From the NCBI GenBank assembly GCA_963855995.1, contig OY979716.1, positions 44,242,480 through 44,306,479 on the forward strand: DNA of 64,000 bases, in the 5' to 3' direction. A program made the translations under genes and the position numbers. The stretch's first letter is position 1; each line of letters begins with the position of its first letter. A model generated the notes under the pieces. The model saw nothing but the letters and a program-made list of their open reading frames with translations. It was not told where the DNA came from and did not search any database. The DNA comes from Muricea muricata. Its lineage: Eukaryota > Cnidaria > Anthozoa > Malacalcyonacea > Plexauridae. Below, piece by piece: positions 51,514 through 60,916 of this stretch.

Positions 51514-51530
51514 GCTACCTTCACAGTGGT

Positions 51531-51539
51531 GAATTATTT
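51531..51539. repeat. Right target-site duplication GAATTATTT
   Basis: It is identical to 9969-9977 and stands directly after the right tip CCTTCACAGTGGT. It shows that the two arms, 41.5 kb apart, belong to one inserted unit. Confidence 0.93.
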
Positions 51540-51795
51540 GCTAAGATCAACCAAATGCGCAATGATCATGAGAGTACTGACATTAACCTAATAGGCCATT
51601 TTTGGCATTTTCAAAAATGCTTGCTCGATTTAAAATTATGATATCTCAATTACTATTCAATTAAAATCTTAGCGTAATATATCAAAATTTAAGTTAGCTT
51701 ATACCGGATAATATGGAATTTAGTTGGCTGCAATAGCTATTTTAGTTTTTCTGTTATATGAAATCAAAGAGGGGTACTTTTCTGGGGCCACTCGG
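51531..51795. mobile_element. Right piece of the split mariner-like MITE
   Basis: It ends in GGGCCACTCGG at 51795, followed by TA at 51796-51797, and is the inverted partner of the left piece at 9433. AACAGAAAAAC reads inverted here as GTTTTTCTGTT (51746-51756). Arm identity is moderate, with several indels. No coding sequence. Confidence 0.72.
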
Positions 51796-51836
51796 TAAAA
51801 TACAATAATCGTATTATAAATTTAGCAACGATTTAC

Positions 51837-53859
51837 CTGTAAAGTTAATTGTGTATTTTCTGCCATCAACGCTTAATCCGTTCTCTTTTATGTAGGCTTT
51901 CTCAACTGTAATGTCTTGTATAATTTTTTTTATGTTCTCTTTTAAAGGAGAAAAAATAATGCTAATATTACCAGTTGGAATAACTATATAACCTTATCGC
52001 AGATGTCAGAAACCTTTTCTCTGGACAGTTTGCGATTGCCAATGGCAAAACAGACTTTGAACTTTGTGATGGCTTGTGAGGCATACTTAACGGCACCATC
52101 CCAAATGACACTTCATCTTTCCCTAAAAATGCACATTGTTCAAGTAAGACGATTTATACCTGCAAACTAATCATAAACCATTCAAGGCTAGTTTTAAACT
52201 GCAATTTTAGCTGCAGAATGTGAAGGAGCAGATTACAAGATGTTGTTACAAGATTTCCCAGCCTGGAAGATTTTAACTCCACATCTTTTCAAAGGGGAAA
52301 ATCACACCTTTTATTGCAGCAAAAGTCACCAGGGTAAACTGGTCAATGTTTATATATTGTATGGCGCTTTTGTTACTCACCCCAAAACGGTTTTCCATCA
52401 AGCTTCAAATTAAACTCAAGCTTGCCTCCAGCAACTTGATCCAAGCTGCTCAGGCGCATTTCGCGTATATATACTCCAGGCTAGCACAGAGACTAGCTTA
52501 ACTTGTCCGCCTTGCATTTTCCCAGGTAAATCCTTGATATCCATTGCTGTTGAAGTGGCTTGAAATGCAATGTCTTTTACTGAACAAATCTGTCCTTTCG
52601 TTGGCAAAATAGGAAAATCATGCTGTTTCTGGAAAAAACAAAGTATATTTTTTACTGCTAATTGTTTTTAAAAAATAATGGAGTTCAAACATATGTAACG
52701 ATAATCCTGTCTGCAAAGGTCCAGCCGCAACTGATTGTACATTGTACACGGCACGTAAAGTGTTGATAGAAAAAAGGACTGTCCTTTTAAGCCTTAAAGC
52801 TTAGATTTGCTATAATCACACATTTAAAATGTTGTTCAAAGCAAACTAGCATCTTAAAAGCACTTTGGATGAACCTTTATTCATGAATCGTTGAGAGTTA
52901 GCTATAACTTTGAATTACAGGCTAATTGTGCTGCCATATTGAATTTCGTATTTGGCGCCATTTCAATACATGTCATTCGTGGGGTCAAAAATGAATGCTA
53001 AACCTCTGCTTGCCGTTCGAGGGATGTCTATATCCCTGTACACCAGGGCACTTGAAACTTAGTAATTACAATGTAGTTCCCATGTCCATGGGTTGTTCAT
53101 AATGGAAAGGTCGTACACATAGAACAATATGTGACTTACCCTGGTTCTTCCTAATTTGGGCCAGGTTCAGTAGAGTTTGCCATCCAAAGTTCGAAATTCG
53201 CATGCGTATTTTTAAAAGTAAATATACCCAGTCTGGCATACGGATCGAAGTAATAAGTGCCGAGTGACTTTCTTCCAATAAAACCACGTCCAATGCTTTC
53301 TTCGCGCCAAGTCTTTGAAACATGACATTGGTAGCCCCAACTAGAGTGTCAGAGGCATCTGATTGCAAATCTTCAGATGCAATATCCCCGAGCACTGTCA
53401 ATATATCTTTTCGATGCACGTCTTCCATGTTTTTAAGGGACTTTGTGATCATTTTTCCTTTATCTTTATTCGTCGTTTTTTGTCTGGCGGCGAGATTTCG
53501 TTCAACTGGAGAATATCTGGGACGGATAAACTTAAATTTGAAAACATAAGCGGCGGGCGATCGAGAAGTGCTTCTGCCAGGCCGATATTATTGTCTCTTT
53601 TGGTAATTTCAGTATTGAACTTGGCCCCTGTTTCCTCAAGCAGTATTGTGTTCACAGTGATGATGATTTGCTGACATACTTCGCTCGTAAATGAATCTTT
53701 GTTGATGTTGCGCTGTCTTAATGCCAAAGCTAATACACCAAACCCAGACATTACGTGTACGTACTCACTTCTTTGAGCTCCACCGTAAAACGTTCAATAC
53801 GATGCTGGATTATCGCGGCTGTCTTGAAGATACTCAATTCTGACCTTCTTAACCTCATC
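51837..53859 (-). pseudogene. 5' half of the split minus-strand gene
   Basis: The exons are 53140-53751 (ATG at 53749-53751), 52381-52628, 51993-52122 and 51837-51936. A possible earlier exon, 53770-53859 (MRLRRSELSIF to FTVELKE, then GTGAGT), lies too close to join simply. The last exon ends ...KYTINFT plus one base, and continues in phase in exon 9351-9206 (VTLDYKALILMVVKK). WDGAVKYASQAITKF and CFAIGNRKLS look like conserved core. Frame slips fall at an A6 run (53476-53481), at a TA microsatellite (52465-52473) and near 52105 (TTT/GGG); the first join also has a phase problem. There is no named domain in this half. The slips are probably real decay, since the 5.8-kb ORF of the giant element in the same assembly has none. 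Introns, including 52629-53139, hold nothing recognisable. Confidence 0.6.
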
Positions 53860-53889
53860 TGGCAAAAATTGTGATAAATTTTTATCTCT

Positions 53890-56800
53890 TCTACCAAACA
53901 AACATGGTTTTAAATTAGCAAATTTGAATATTATTAGTTTACCTAATCATATTGATGAATTAAGGGTTTTACTTTCAGACAAGCCCATTGATGTACTGTC
54001 AATTAATGAGACTACGTTGGATGATTTGGTAGCGGATAGCGATGTTTATATTTCCGGATTACAAGATTGTTTGCAGGGACAGATCAATAAACGGAAGATT
54101 TGGTGGTGGCGTTTGTTTTTACATCTGAACTAATATTGATTATTCTCTGCGTTCCGATCTGAGTATAGATCAACTCAAGAATCTAAGTGTTGAGATTCGC
54201 AAGCCAAATTCCAAGCCCTTTCTTATATCAACCTGGTATAGACCTAACTCTACTGTTGAAATTTTTACTTACTTCGAAGCACTTGTTGACAAGCTTGACT
54301 CTGAAAATTTAGAGTATTATATAATGGGCAACATGAATTGCAATTTAGCACCCGACCAATTAGACAACAATGCCAATAAACTTAGTTCCATTGCGGATAT
54401 TTACACAATGCATCAACTCATTATCGATCCTACGCAATGTACTGTTTCATCTTCTACGCTAATTGATCTTATTTATACAAGTAGTCCCGACAGGGTCGTT
54501 TGCTCTGGAGTATCACATATTAGCATAAGTGATCATTCGCTTGTGTATGCTTTTCGTAAACTATCAATTGAATTTCCATCTAGGGGTCACAACACTGTAA
54601 CTTACAGAAAAGTTAAGAACTTTAATTCTGACAGGTTTCGTAATGACATTTATTGTCATGACAATCCTAACGATATGTGGGATGCCTGGAAAAAGCTTTT
54701 TTTCAGTTGTGTTGATAGGCATGCCCCATTGCGAACTAAACGCGTACGTTCATGTAAATCTCCTTGGATCACTTTGCTCTTGAAAAAGCACATGCACAAG
54801 AGAGATCTACTTAAAATAAAAGCAAGCAGATCTAAAGATCCAATGACTGGCGTATGTTTAAAGCTTTATGTAACCAAGTGAACTTTGAAATTAACCAAGC
54901 TAAGGTATCCTTTTACAGAGATGCACTAGATTTGAATAAAGGTAATTCGCATGAAACTTGGCAAATTATAAATCAACTACGTTCTAAGAGATCTAAATGC
55001 TCTTCGATAAAGGAAATCGTACATAACGGTACATCTTTAATTAACCCAGATGAGTTGTCAAATGCATTTAATGATCTTTTTCAAGTATTGGGCCTAGACT
55101 TGCTAACGAAATTCCTCACAATGTAGCCTCTTTATCTCATTTGCATTATTGAAGTAATACAAATTATCAGTTTGAGTTGAATACAATTGGTGTTACTAAA
55201 CTTCATGCCTTGTTATCTAAATTATGTAAATCTAAAGCAACTGGCTTGGACAAAATTTCAGCAAGATTTCTCCGAGAGTCTGCTGACTTAGTAGCTGATC
55301 ATCTTTGTGCAATTTTTAACAAATCGATAGTTATGGGTATATTTCCTGATGAATGGAAATTATCTAAAGTTATTCCATTGTTCAAACAAGGTAATCGTTC
55401 AAATGTAAATAATTAGTGTCCTATTTCTGTAATCCCAGTAGTTGCTAAAGTATTTGAGAGAATCGTTTACGATCAGTTATACGATTATCTTACTGAAAAT
55501 GATTTGATATCTAGTCATCAGTCAGGCTTTAGATCTCTGCATTCAACTGTTACAGCATTACTTGAAGCCACAGATAACTGGGCTTACAATATCGATCAGG
55601 GAAATGTAAACGCTGTGGTGTTCTTAGATCTTAAGAAAGCTTTTGACACAGTTGATCATGGGATGTTGCTATCGAAGTTAGGTAAATATGGGGTGTTGGA
55701 AACGGCATTTGAATGGTTTCAATAGTATTTATTTTCTCATGAACAGTGCTGTTTCGTGAACGGTTCTCTCTCAGAAAATCATCCATTGGCCTGCGGTATT
55801 CCTCAAGGGACAATTTTAGGGCCATTACCTTTTTTAATCTATATAAACGATCTGCCTAATTGTCTCCAAACTTGCAGCCAAGGATGTATGCAGACGATAT
55901 GAATTTGTATTTTGCTAGTAACTCTATTAATAAAATCGAGATCAACCTCAATGACGATCTTGTTAGAGTCAATGAATGGTTTATCGGCAACAAACTAACT
56001 TTAAATTCATCTAAAACGGAGTTTATGCTGATTTGGTCCAGGCAAAGGCTAAGTACATTTCAAACTGTTCCCTCTCTTAGTATAGGTGATAATCCTATAA
56101 ACCAGGTAAAATACACAAAATCCCTTGGTGTTTTTCTTGATTGCAATCTTTCTTGGAACATTCATATCAATCAATTATGTAAGAAAATTGCAAGTGGCAT
56201 CGGAGCATTGAAGCGAATAAGACCTTTTGTACCCTACTGTACACTACTATGTATTTATAAATTGTTGTTACAGCCTCATTTTGATTATTGCTCTGTAGTT
56301 TGGGGAAATTGTAGTAAAACATTGTCCAGCAACCTCCAGAAGCTTCAAAACCGTGCGGCTCGTATTTTAACTTATTCTAGCTTTGATACTAATGCAGATA
56401 CTCTTATTGAAAAACTCGGGTGGAAAAAACTAAATTCCTAACGTCAAATGCATAAGGCTATTATGGTGTATAAGTCATTTAATAGTCTTGCTCCTCAATA
56501 CCTTAGAGATAAATTTGTTCATCGCGATAATATTTCTAATTACTCTCTTCGCCTGGTACAAATTATATGAAAAACAGTTTCAGTTATTCCGGAGCTGTTC
56601 TTTGGAACAGCTTACCTGCTGAAATGCGGCAGGCCGACAACCTAAGCACTTTTCGGCTTGACTGCAAGAATTACCCTTGCTGGAAGTAGCTATTGTAAGT
56701 CGCTTTCACACGGCACTCGTGAAAAGCAGATTTGTTTAATTTCAATGTATTGTCTTTATGTAACATGTAATATGTAAATATTTTTAGCCAGATATGTAGT

Positions 56801-56910
56801 AGAATGTAATTGTAAGTGTATCAGTATGTAAGGTTTTTGTAGTTTGTTCTGATGAGTATACCGTGTTTAAATAAAGTTATTATTACTATTATTATTATTA
56901 TTATTATTTA
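53890..56910 (+). pseudogene. Decayed non-LTR retrotransposon (CR1/L2-like LINE), endonuclease plus RT
   Basis: In order: an APE-type endonuclease start (HIDELRVLLSDKPIDVLSINET, in part), its middle (STWYRPNSTVEIF, GNMNCNL) and its end (SISDHSLVYAF), at 53906-54580. The RT then follows: KATGLDKISARFL, VIPLFKQGNRSNVNN, HQSGFRSLHSTVTALLEATD, FLDLKKAFDTVDHG, CGIPQGTILGPL, the catalytic YADD near 55886, KSLGVFLDCNLSW and LQNRAARILT, to about 56440. At least five stops or frame changes break it, so it cannot make a working enzyme. The 3' end carries AATAAAG and a (TTA/TAT)n tail at 56871-56909, as CR1/L2 elements do. ORF1 is absent, so it is 5'-truncated. It lies just upstream of the split gene's start. 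Confidence 0.9.
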
Positions 56911-56929
56911 TATATGGATTTCTCTCCTC

Positions 56930-57142
56930 ATGTTTCCAGTTAGATTTTGTGTAGCCATCCAAGGAAACATTGTACGCGTACCAATTCTTGCGCTTATCCA
57001 GACAATCAGAAAAAACACAATAATATTGCGCTTCGCTTCGAATAGAGGCAGCCATTGGGTTTGTCATTTTGGCGCAATAACCCGCAATTTGAACTCTGCG
57101 TGCAAAAATGGTTATTATACTCCCCAATATGGGCGATGACAT
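56930..57142 (-). other. Possible coding exon remnant next to the LINE tail
   Basis: A minus-strand open frame starts at an ATG (57140-57142) and runs 70 codons with a Cys pair (YYCVFSDCLDKRKNW) before reaching the LINE tail. The position suggests a first exon of the split minus-strand gene that was cut off by the LINE, but I see no donor site that proves it. The alternative is a chance frame. Confidence 0.3.
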
Positions 57143-57371
57143 TTCAGTAGTAATTTGATTTTGTTATATATTACTGAACATTTGGTTATATATTACTGAA
57201 TATATTATTGAACAAGTTAAATTTCACTCAGTTGAATTCTCTAACACTAATTATTTTAAAATATGTTATCACTTAAACGCGTTTTCAGTTTTAGCCATGG
57301 CAAAAACACCTTGAGTCCTAATTGCTATTAAGGGGATGTGGTTTGTCATGAGTGGTTGTTGAACCTGTGGA

Positions 57372-57428
57372 AGCCCGCTGAAGCTGTCAAACTGTGTCCA
57401 GCCCGCTGAAGCTGTCAAACTGTGTCCA
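57372..57428. repeat. Direct duplication of about 28 bp
   Basis: AGCCCGCTGAAGCTGTCAAA and the following CTGTGTCC occur twice in direct succession. It is a simple local duplication. The rest of 57143-57640 holds only AT-rich DNA, with a repeated TATATATTACTGAA motif near 57165-57205. Confidence 0.85.
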
Positions 57429-57649
57429 GTTCCCTGAAACTATTTCAGGGTTAGGAAGTTACCTTTACATAAGCTCTATGGACAGAGACTGTGGAAAAGT
57501 AAACTTTTGCCATACAAATAAAACCACGCAAAACAAATGACAATCGTGGTTCTGGAATCATTCATCACAGTTCATTGGGGACCAGTTACAACTAAGACAC
57601 AGTTTTTCAACATCATGGTTCCAAGAGTATACCATATTTCTGGAGCAGA

Positions 57650-57900
57650 AGAGAGGAAACCTGCAGACCTTCCAACCTCTGCTCAACTCAAAAGCTGTAT
57701 CGAAGGGAATTGCTGATAAGATGGCAGCATCTGGATTACAATATCGACATTTGCTCCTGGCGCATCAACGGGAAGGAAATAATGGTGTCTCAAATGTGCT
57801 GATGGAAAAGTTTAAAGATAATGTCAAGTCTGTTCTGCGCATGTTTTCTGCGCATAACATTGTTTGTTTATATTTTCATATCAGATTACATGAAGTATTT
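57650..57900 (+). other. Unassigned coding-like remnant
   Basis: One plus frame stays open from about 57655 to 57941 and contains FQPLLNSKAVSKGIADKMAA and SGLQYRHLLLAHQREGN. The composition looks protein-like, and it faintly resembles the tail of exonuclease-type proteins found in invertebrate mobile genes. No start, splice acceptor or catalytic motif is visible, so I leave it unassigned. Confidence 0.3.
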
Positions 57901-58013
57901 AATTTCCGTTATATTATGGATACAATATGTTCGATACAATAGAACCTACTTGAAACGCCATATTTTTCTGCCATATTTTCGCAAATGGACGCGCTAGCAA
58001 ATATTTATGAATA

Positions 58014-59792
58014 ATGGATGAGAGTTTTTCGTTGGACAACGTTGAACGTATGGAATTGGACGAAACAGCGCAACGTCCAAATGTTGATGCTAATACAGTG
58101 TGCTCCTGCGAAGGATTGTGTCTTAGAGGCAGTGGAAGAAACGCTTGTCCTTGCAAGACAATAGGACAGTACTGCACATCTGCTTGCCATCCACCAGGTC
58201 ATGCATTAGAAGAGCAAGGCTATTGCATGAATTCTCGGCAGTTGCTGGAAAGCGATACGAGCGAGTCAGAGCCTGAAGAAGACAGCTCGGTAAGTTTGAA
58301 AAATAAGAACGAATTCTCTGTCGATTCTGTTTCGTGCTAAGGGTAATCTTTTTATTAAATTCTCAAACTTATATATTTTTGAAGCTTATCTAAACTTTTA
58401 GAAACCCTGGATATAAATTAATTATCAGACAGACTTTATTCAAAACCTGATATACATATTCTCTATCATGAATGTTGGCTATTAAAGCCACAGTAAGGAC
58501 AGATCACATTTACAGTTTTAATAATGCTGACCATTTCTCGAACCCTAAAAAACAGCAAAGTCGAATTTCTTAATAATAAACAAACTGGAGATTATTTGTC
58601 ATTGTCATTGAAAAAAATTATTAAGAATATCAATATTGTCATTGAGAATAATTGCCATTGAAAAAAATTGAGTTGTTTTAAAACCATCAGTGAGCTGTAG
58701 ATGAATGAATTGTTTATATTTACCTATCTTGCAACAGGAATTTCTTGAAGAACCACCTTCCAAAGGAAGTGTAAGTCGAAGAGACAGTGATAATATGGAA
58801 AGGGCAGGAAGAGGTAACCGTGGGAGAGGTCGTGGGAGAGGTCGTGGGCGAGGAAGAGGTCATGGGAGAGGAAGAGGTCGTGGACGACTTGTCCCTGAAG
58901 ACGATGCTGAACAAAGACAAGCTGATCAAGAAGATCAGCTACAGGTGATGAAATTTAAATGATAGTAGTCAGTAAATCATATAGCTTGTAAGCATATCTT
59001 ATCTGAAGCATCTGCAGTTCCAAGTGTTCTCATTTCACTGCATTTAAATTTCAATTATTTTGTTTTAAAACATTGATTAAACCATGCACTGGCTACTACA
59101 TCATTTACAAATTGCAAAGCGCTATCCTGGTCCATATGCATGTACATTGGATTAACAGTATATACATTTTCTTGTAGAACTTAGTGAATGGTCTTGACTT
59201 AGACATGCTTCAAAAGCTAGCAGCAGAACTGTTACAAAGACAACCAGCTGTCTTTGCAGATTTAATTAATGGAGAAATGGCTGTGTACCGAGAGCCGGAA
59301 ATATTACAACCTGACCCTGAAGCAGCAGCACCACATCCTGATCCTCAAGCAGGTTTAGCACCACATGTTGCTGACCTTGCAGAAGCACCAGCACCTAATC
59401 AGGAACCAGCAGAACCACAACAAGTTGGAGCCATACCAGACTGGTGCAATTGTGGCCAGTGTGCAGCAATGCCCACACAAGCAGAAAACAAATGTTGTTG
59501 TGCTTCCAAGATGCAGTGCATTACAACATCAATTTTGTTCCAGCAACTTGTTCTGGATGGAAATGTACTGGACTTAACAATGAGACACCGGGAAGATGTT
59601 CTTGCTTTAGATCATCCCAGAAATAATGAGAATTTCCGCCATACTGCTTATCGCCAGTACATACTGAGGCAACATGGTCGTCTAGGTAAAGGCAACAGAA
59701 GAGTGGTGCCAAGTTGTTGTGTCCTGGCTATTAGAAGAAGATATCCCTCTGCCAGTGGTATTTACACAGGGTATAGACCTTCTAGGCTTTAG
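58014..59792 (+). CDS. Protein with a P2X7 receptor C-terminal (ballast) domain, three exons
   Basis: The exons are 58014-58289, 58738-58944 and 59178-59792. All junctions are phase 0 and the product has 365 residues. The N-terminal exon has a Cys cluster (CSCEGLCLRGSGRNACPCK, then CTSACHPPG), probably metal-binding, and an acidic tail SESEPEEDSS. The middle exon is an Arg/Gly repeat block (GRGRGRG, about 30 residues). The last exon has a Pro/Ala/Glu linker and then the P2RX7_C domain: WCNCGQCAAMPTQAENKCCC, REDVLAL, NENFRHTAYRQYILRQHGR, LGKGNRRVVPSCCVLAIR and YTGYRP. There is no channel domain and no membrane segment, so it is not a receptor. In vertebrate P2X7 this domain is cytosolic, palmitoylated, and binds zinc and guanine nucleotide. 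Free-standing copies are common in invertebrates. The function here is unknown; RG repeats hint at nucleic-acid binding. Confidence 0.85.
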
Positions 59793-60916
59793 CTATAACA
59801 TAACTAAGCACTATGTACTGTGTGTTTTTAATTGATGGTTATATTTTAAGTGGTTATATGTGAACATTCATATGTAATTTACAATTTCGTTTTTTTACTG
59901 TGCCTATGTACTTTCTATTCTTAACAGTTATTATGAGTCCACAAGGGTTTTCTTTGTAAGCATAGTACATTTAACAAGTAGATTTCATTTTTGCATGCAT
60001 TTGTACTGTACGCATGTAATAGATCACAGATGATGTCACGGCTTGTGAATGACACAAATGTATGGTATGAGACAAAGTTGAGTGCCACAACTTTTTCTTG
60101 TTTGCTTGCGATGATGTCTTCTGAGATCTATTACACTACAGAAGCTTAGAAAATGAAATCTGCTTGTTTTTTACAATAACTAAACCAACAAAAAACCCAT
60201 GAAAATATTTTTGTCAAGTTCATCACACCATCAAACGATGTCAACTGTGCATGTGTGTAATAACACACAGCTCAACCAAAAAAAAATGCAGTGTGAACTC
60301 TGTTTATTTTATCAATTACATTGCATTAATAGGAATCAAAAGAAAGTTGTGTAAATATATTATTAACTCATTGAGGACTTTTATATTTGGAAAATACTAT
60401 GAAAATGTATACCGGTAATTAATTAATTGAGAATTTGAGTTTTCCACAAACTAAAACTTTATTACCTTTGTAGTTACTTGTCTATTACGTTTTATTAGCT
60501 GGACAAAGATTTGTAAATATTTTTTATAATACATTTTATGGCCTTATATTGTAGCATGTGTTGCAAGTGGTATGTGAAAACTAGATACAGTATCTGAGCT
60601 CTTCCTCAGCATGACAGTTTGTTTGTGCTGATGCAAATTTGAAATTACTATCCTCAGTTTCTTTCAAAATGTACTCTCATGGTTTATAAACATTGAAATA
60701 TTGGCATACCATGACAAAGTTGTCAGGGTAGCTTTATTTGCTGAGGTAATGTGTTTTTAATTAAACCACTTTCTTAATTGTGTAAAAATTATTTTGACCC
60801 TGGTCAATGCTATTTACAAGTTAAACTAAACTAAATGACATCATTGACATTTGAGTCTATCTATACTAGTTAGTGCATACATATAATCTGCCCTACTGTT
60901 GTTGGATTACCAATGT
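59793..60916. other. Intergenic space between convergent genes, with a small hairpin
   Basis: No gene is seen. At about 60015-60137 TGTAATAGATCACAGATGAT pairs with the inverted ATCATC...TCTGAGATCTATTACA, making a candidate MITE of about 120 bp. The rest is AT-rich 3' flank of the two genes. Confidence 0.6.

Larger units (their letters stand above)
9978..51530. mobile_element. Giant Foldback-like MULE DNA transposon, 41,553 bp
   Basis: The ends are reverse complements beginning ACCACTGTGAAGGTAGCCGC, and the perfect 9-bp target duplication GAATTATTT lies at 9969-9977 and 51531-51539. The left inverted repeat spans about 9978-16600 and the right about 30895-51530. Each has a terminal part of about 1.5 kb of high identity, then a 201-bp tandem array. 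The central 14 kb holds two divergent intron-containing genes: a MULE-like transposase fused to two peptidases, and a small CCHC/RG protein. It also holds nested debris (two small palindromic elements and a LINE fragment). The clean duplication, the intact 5.8-kb last exon and the near-identical outer arms point to a recent insertion. In Drosophila, FB-NOF elements likewise combine long, internally repetitive inverted ends with a MULE-class transposase. The family assignment is an inference; the element borders are directly visible. Confidence 0.93.
30895..51530. repeat. Right inverted-repeat arm of the giant element
   Basis: The arm starts with a worn monomer near 30895, passes through the long 201-bp array, and ends in a terminal segment (49920-51530) that mirrors 9978-11560. 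It is three times the length of the left arm, because of the array alone. The 12-bp motif array lies at 51451-51513. The 76-codon frame of the left arm recurs at 50284-50514. Confidence 0.9.

Noticed and set aside
9978..51530. The whole inverted structure as an assembly artefact
   Set aside because: The arms differ in length and in monomer content, scattered base differences exist between them, and the target duplication is exact. These are not expected of a mirrored contig. Long reads would still be useful.
9978..51530. Maverick/Polinton or Helitron
   Set aside because: There is no DNA polymerase B, integrase, packaging ATPase, or Rep/helicase. The DDE core with a 9-bp duplication points to a MULE.
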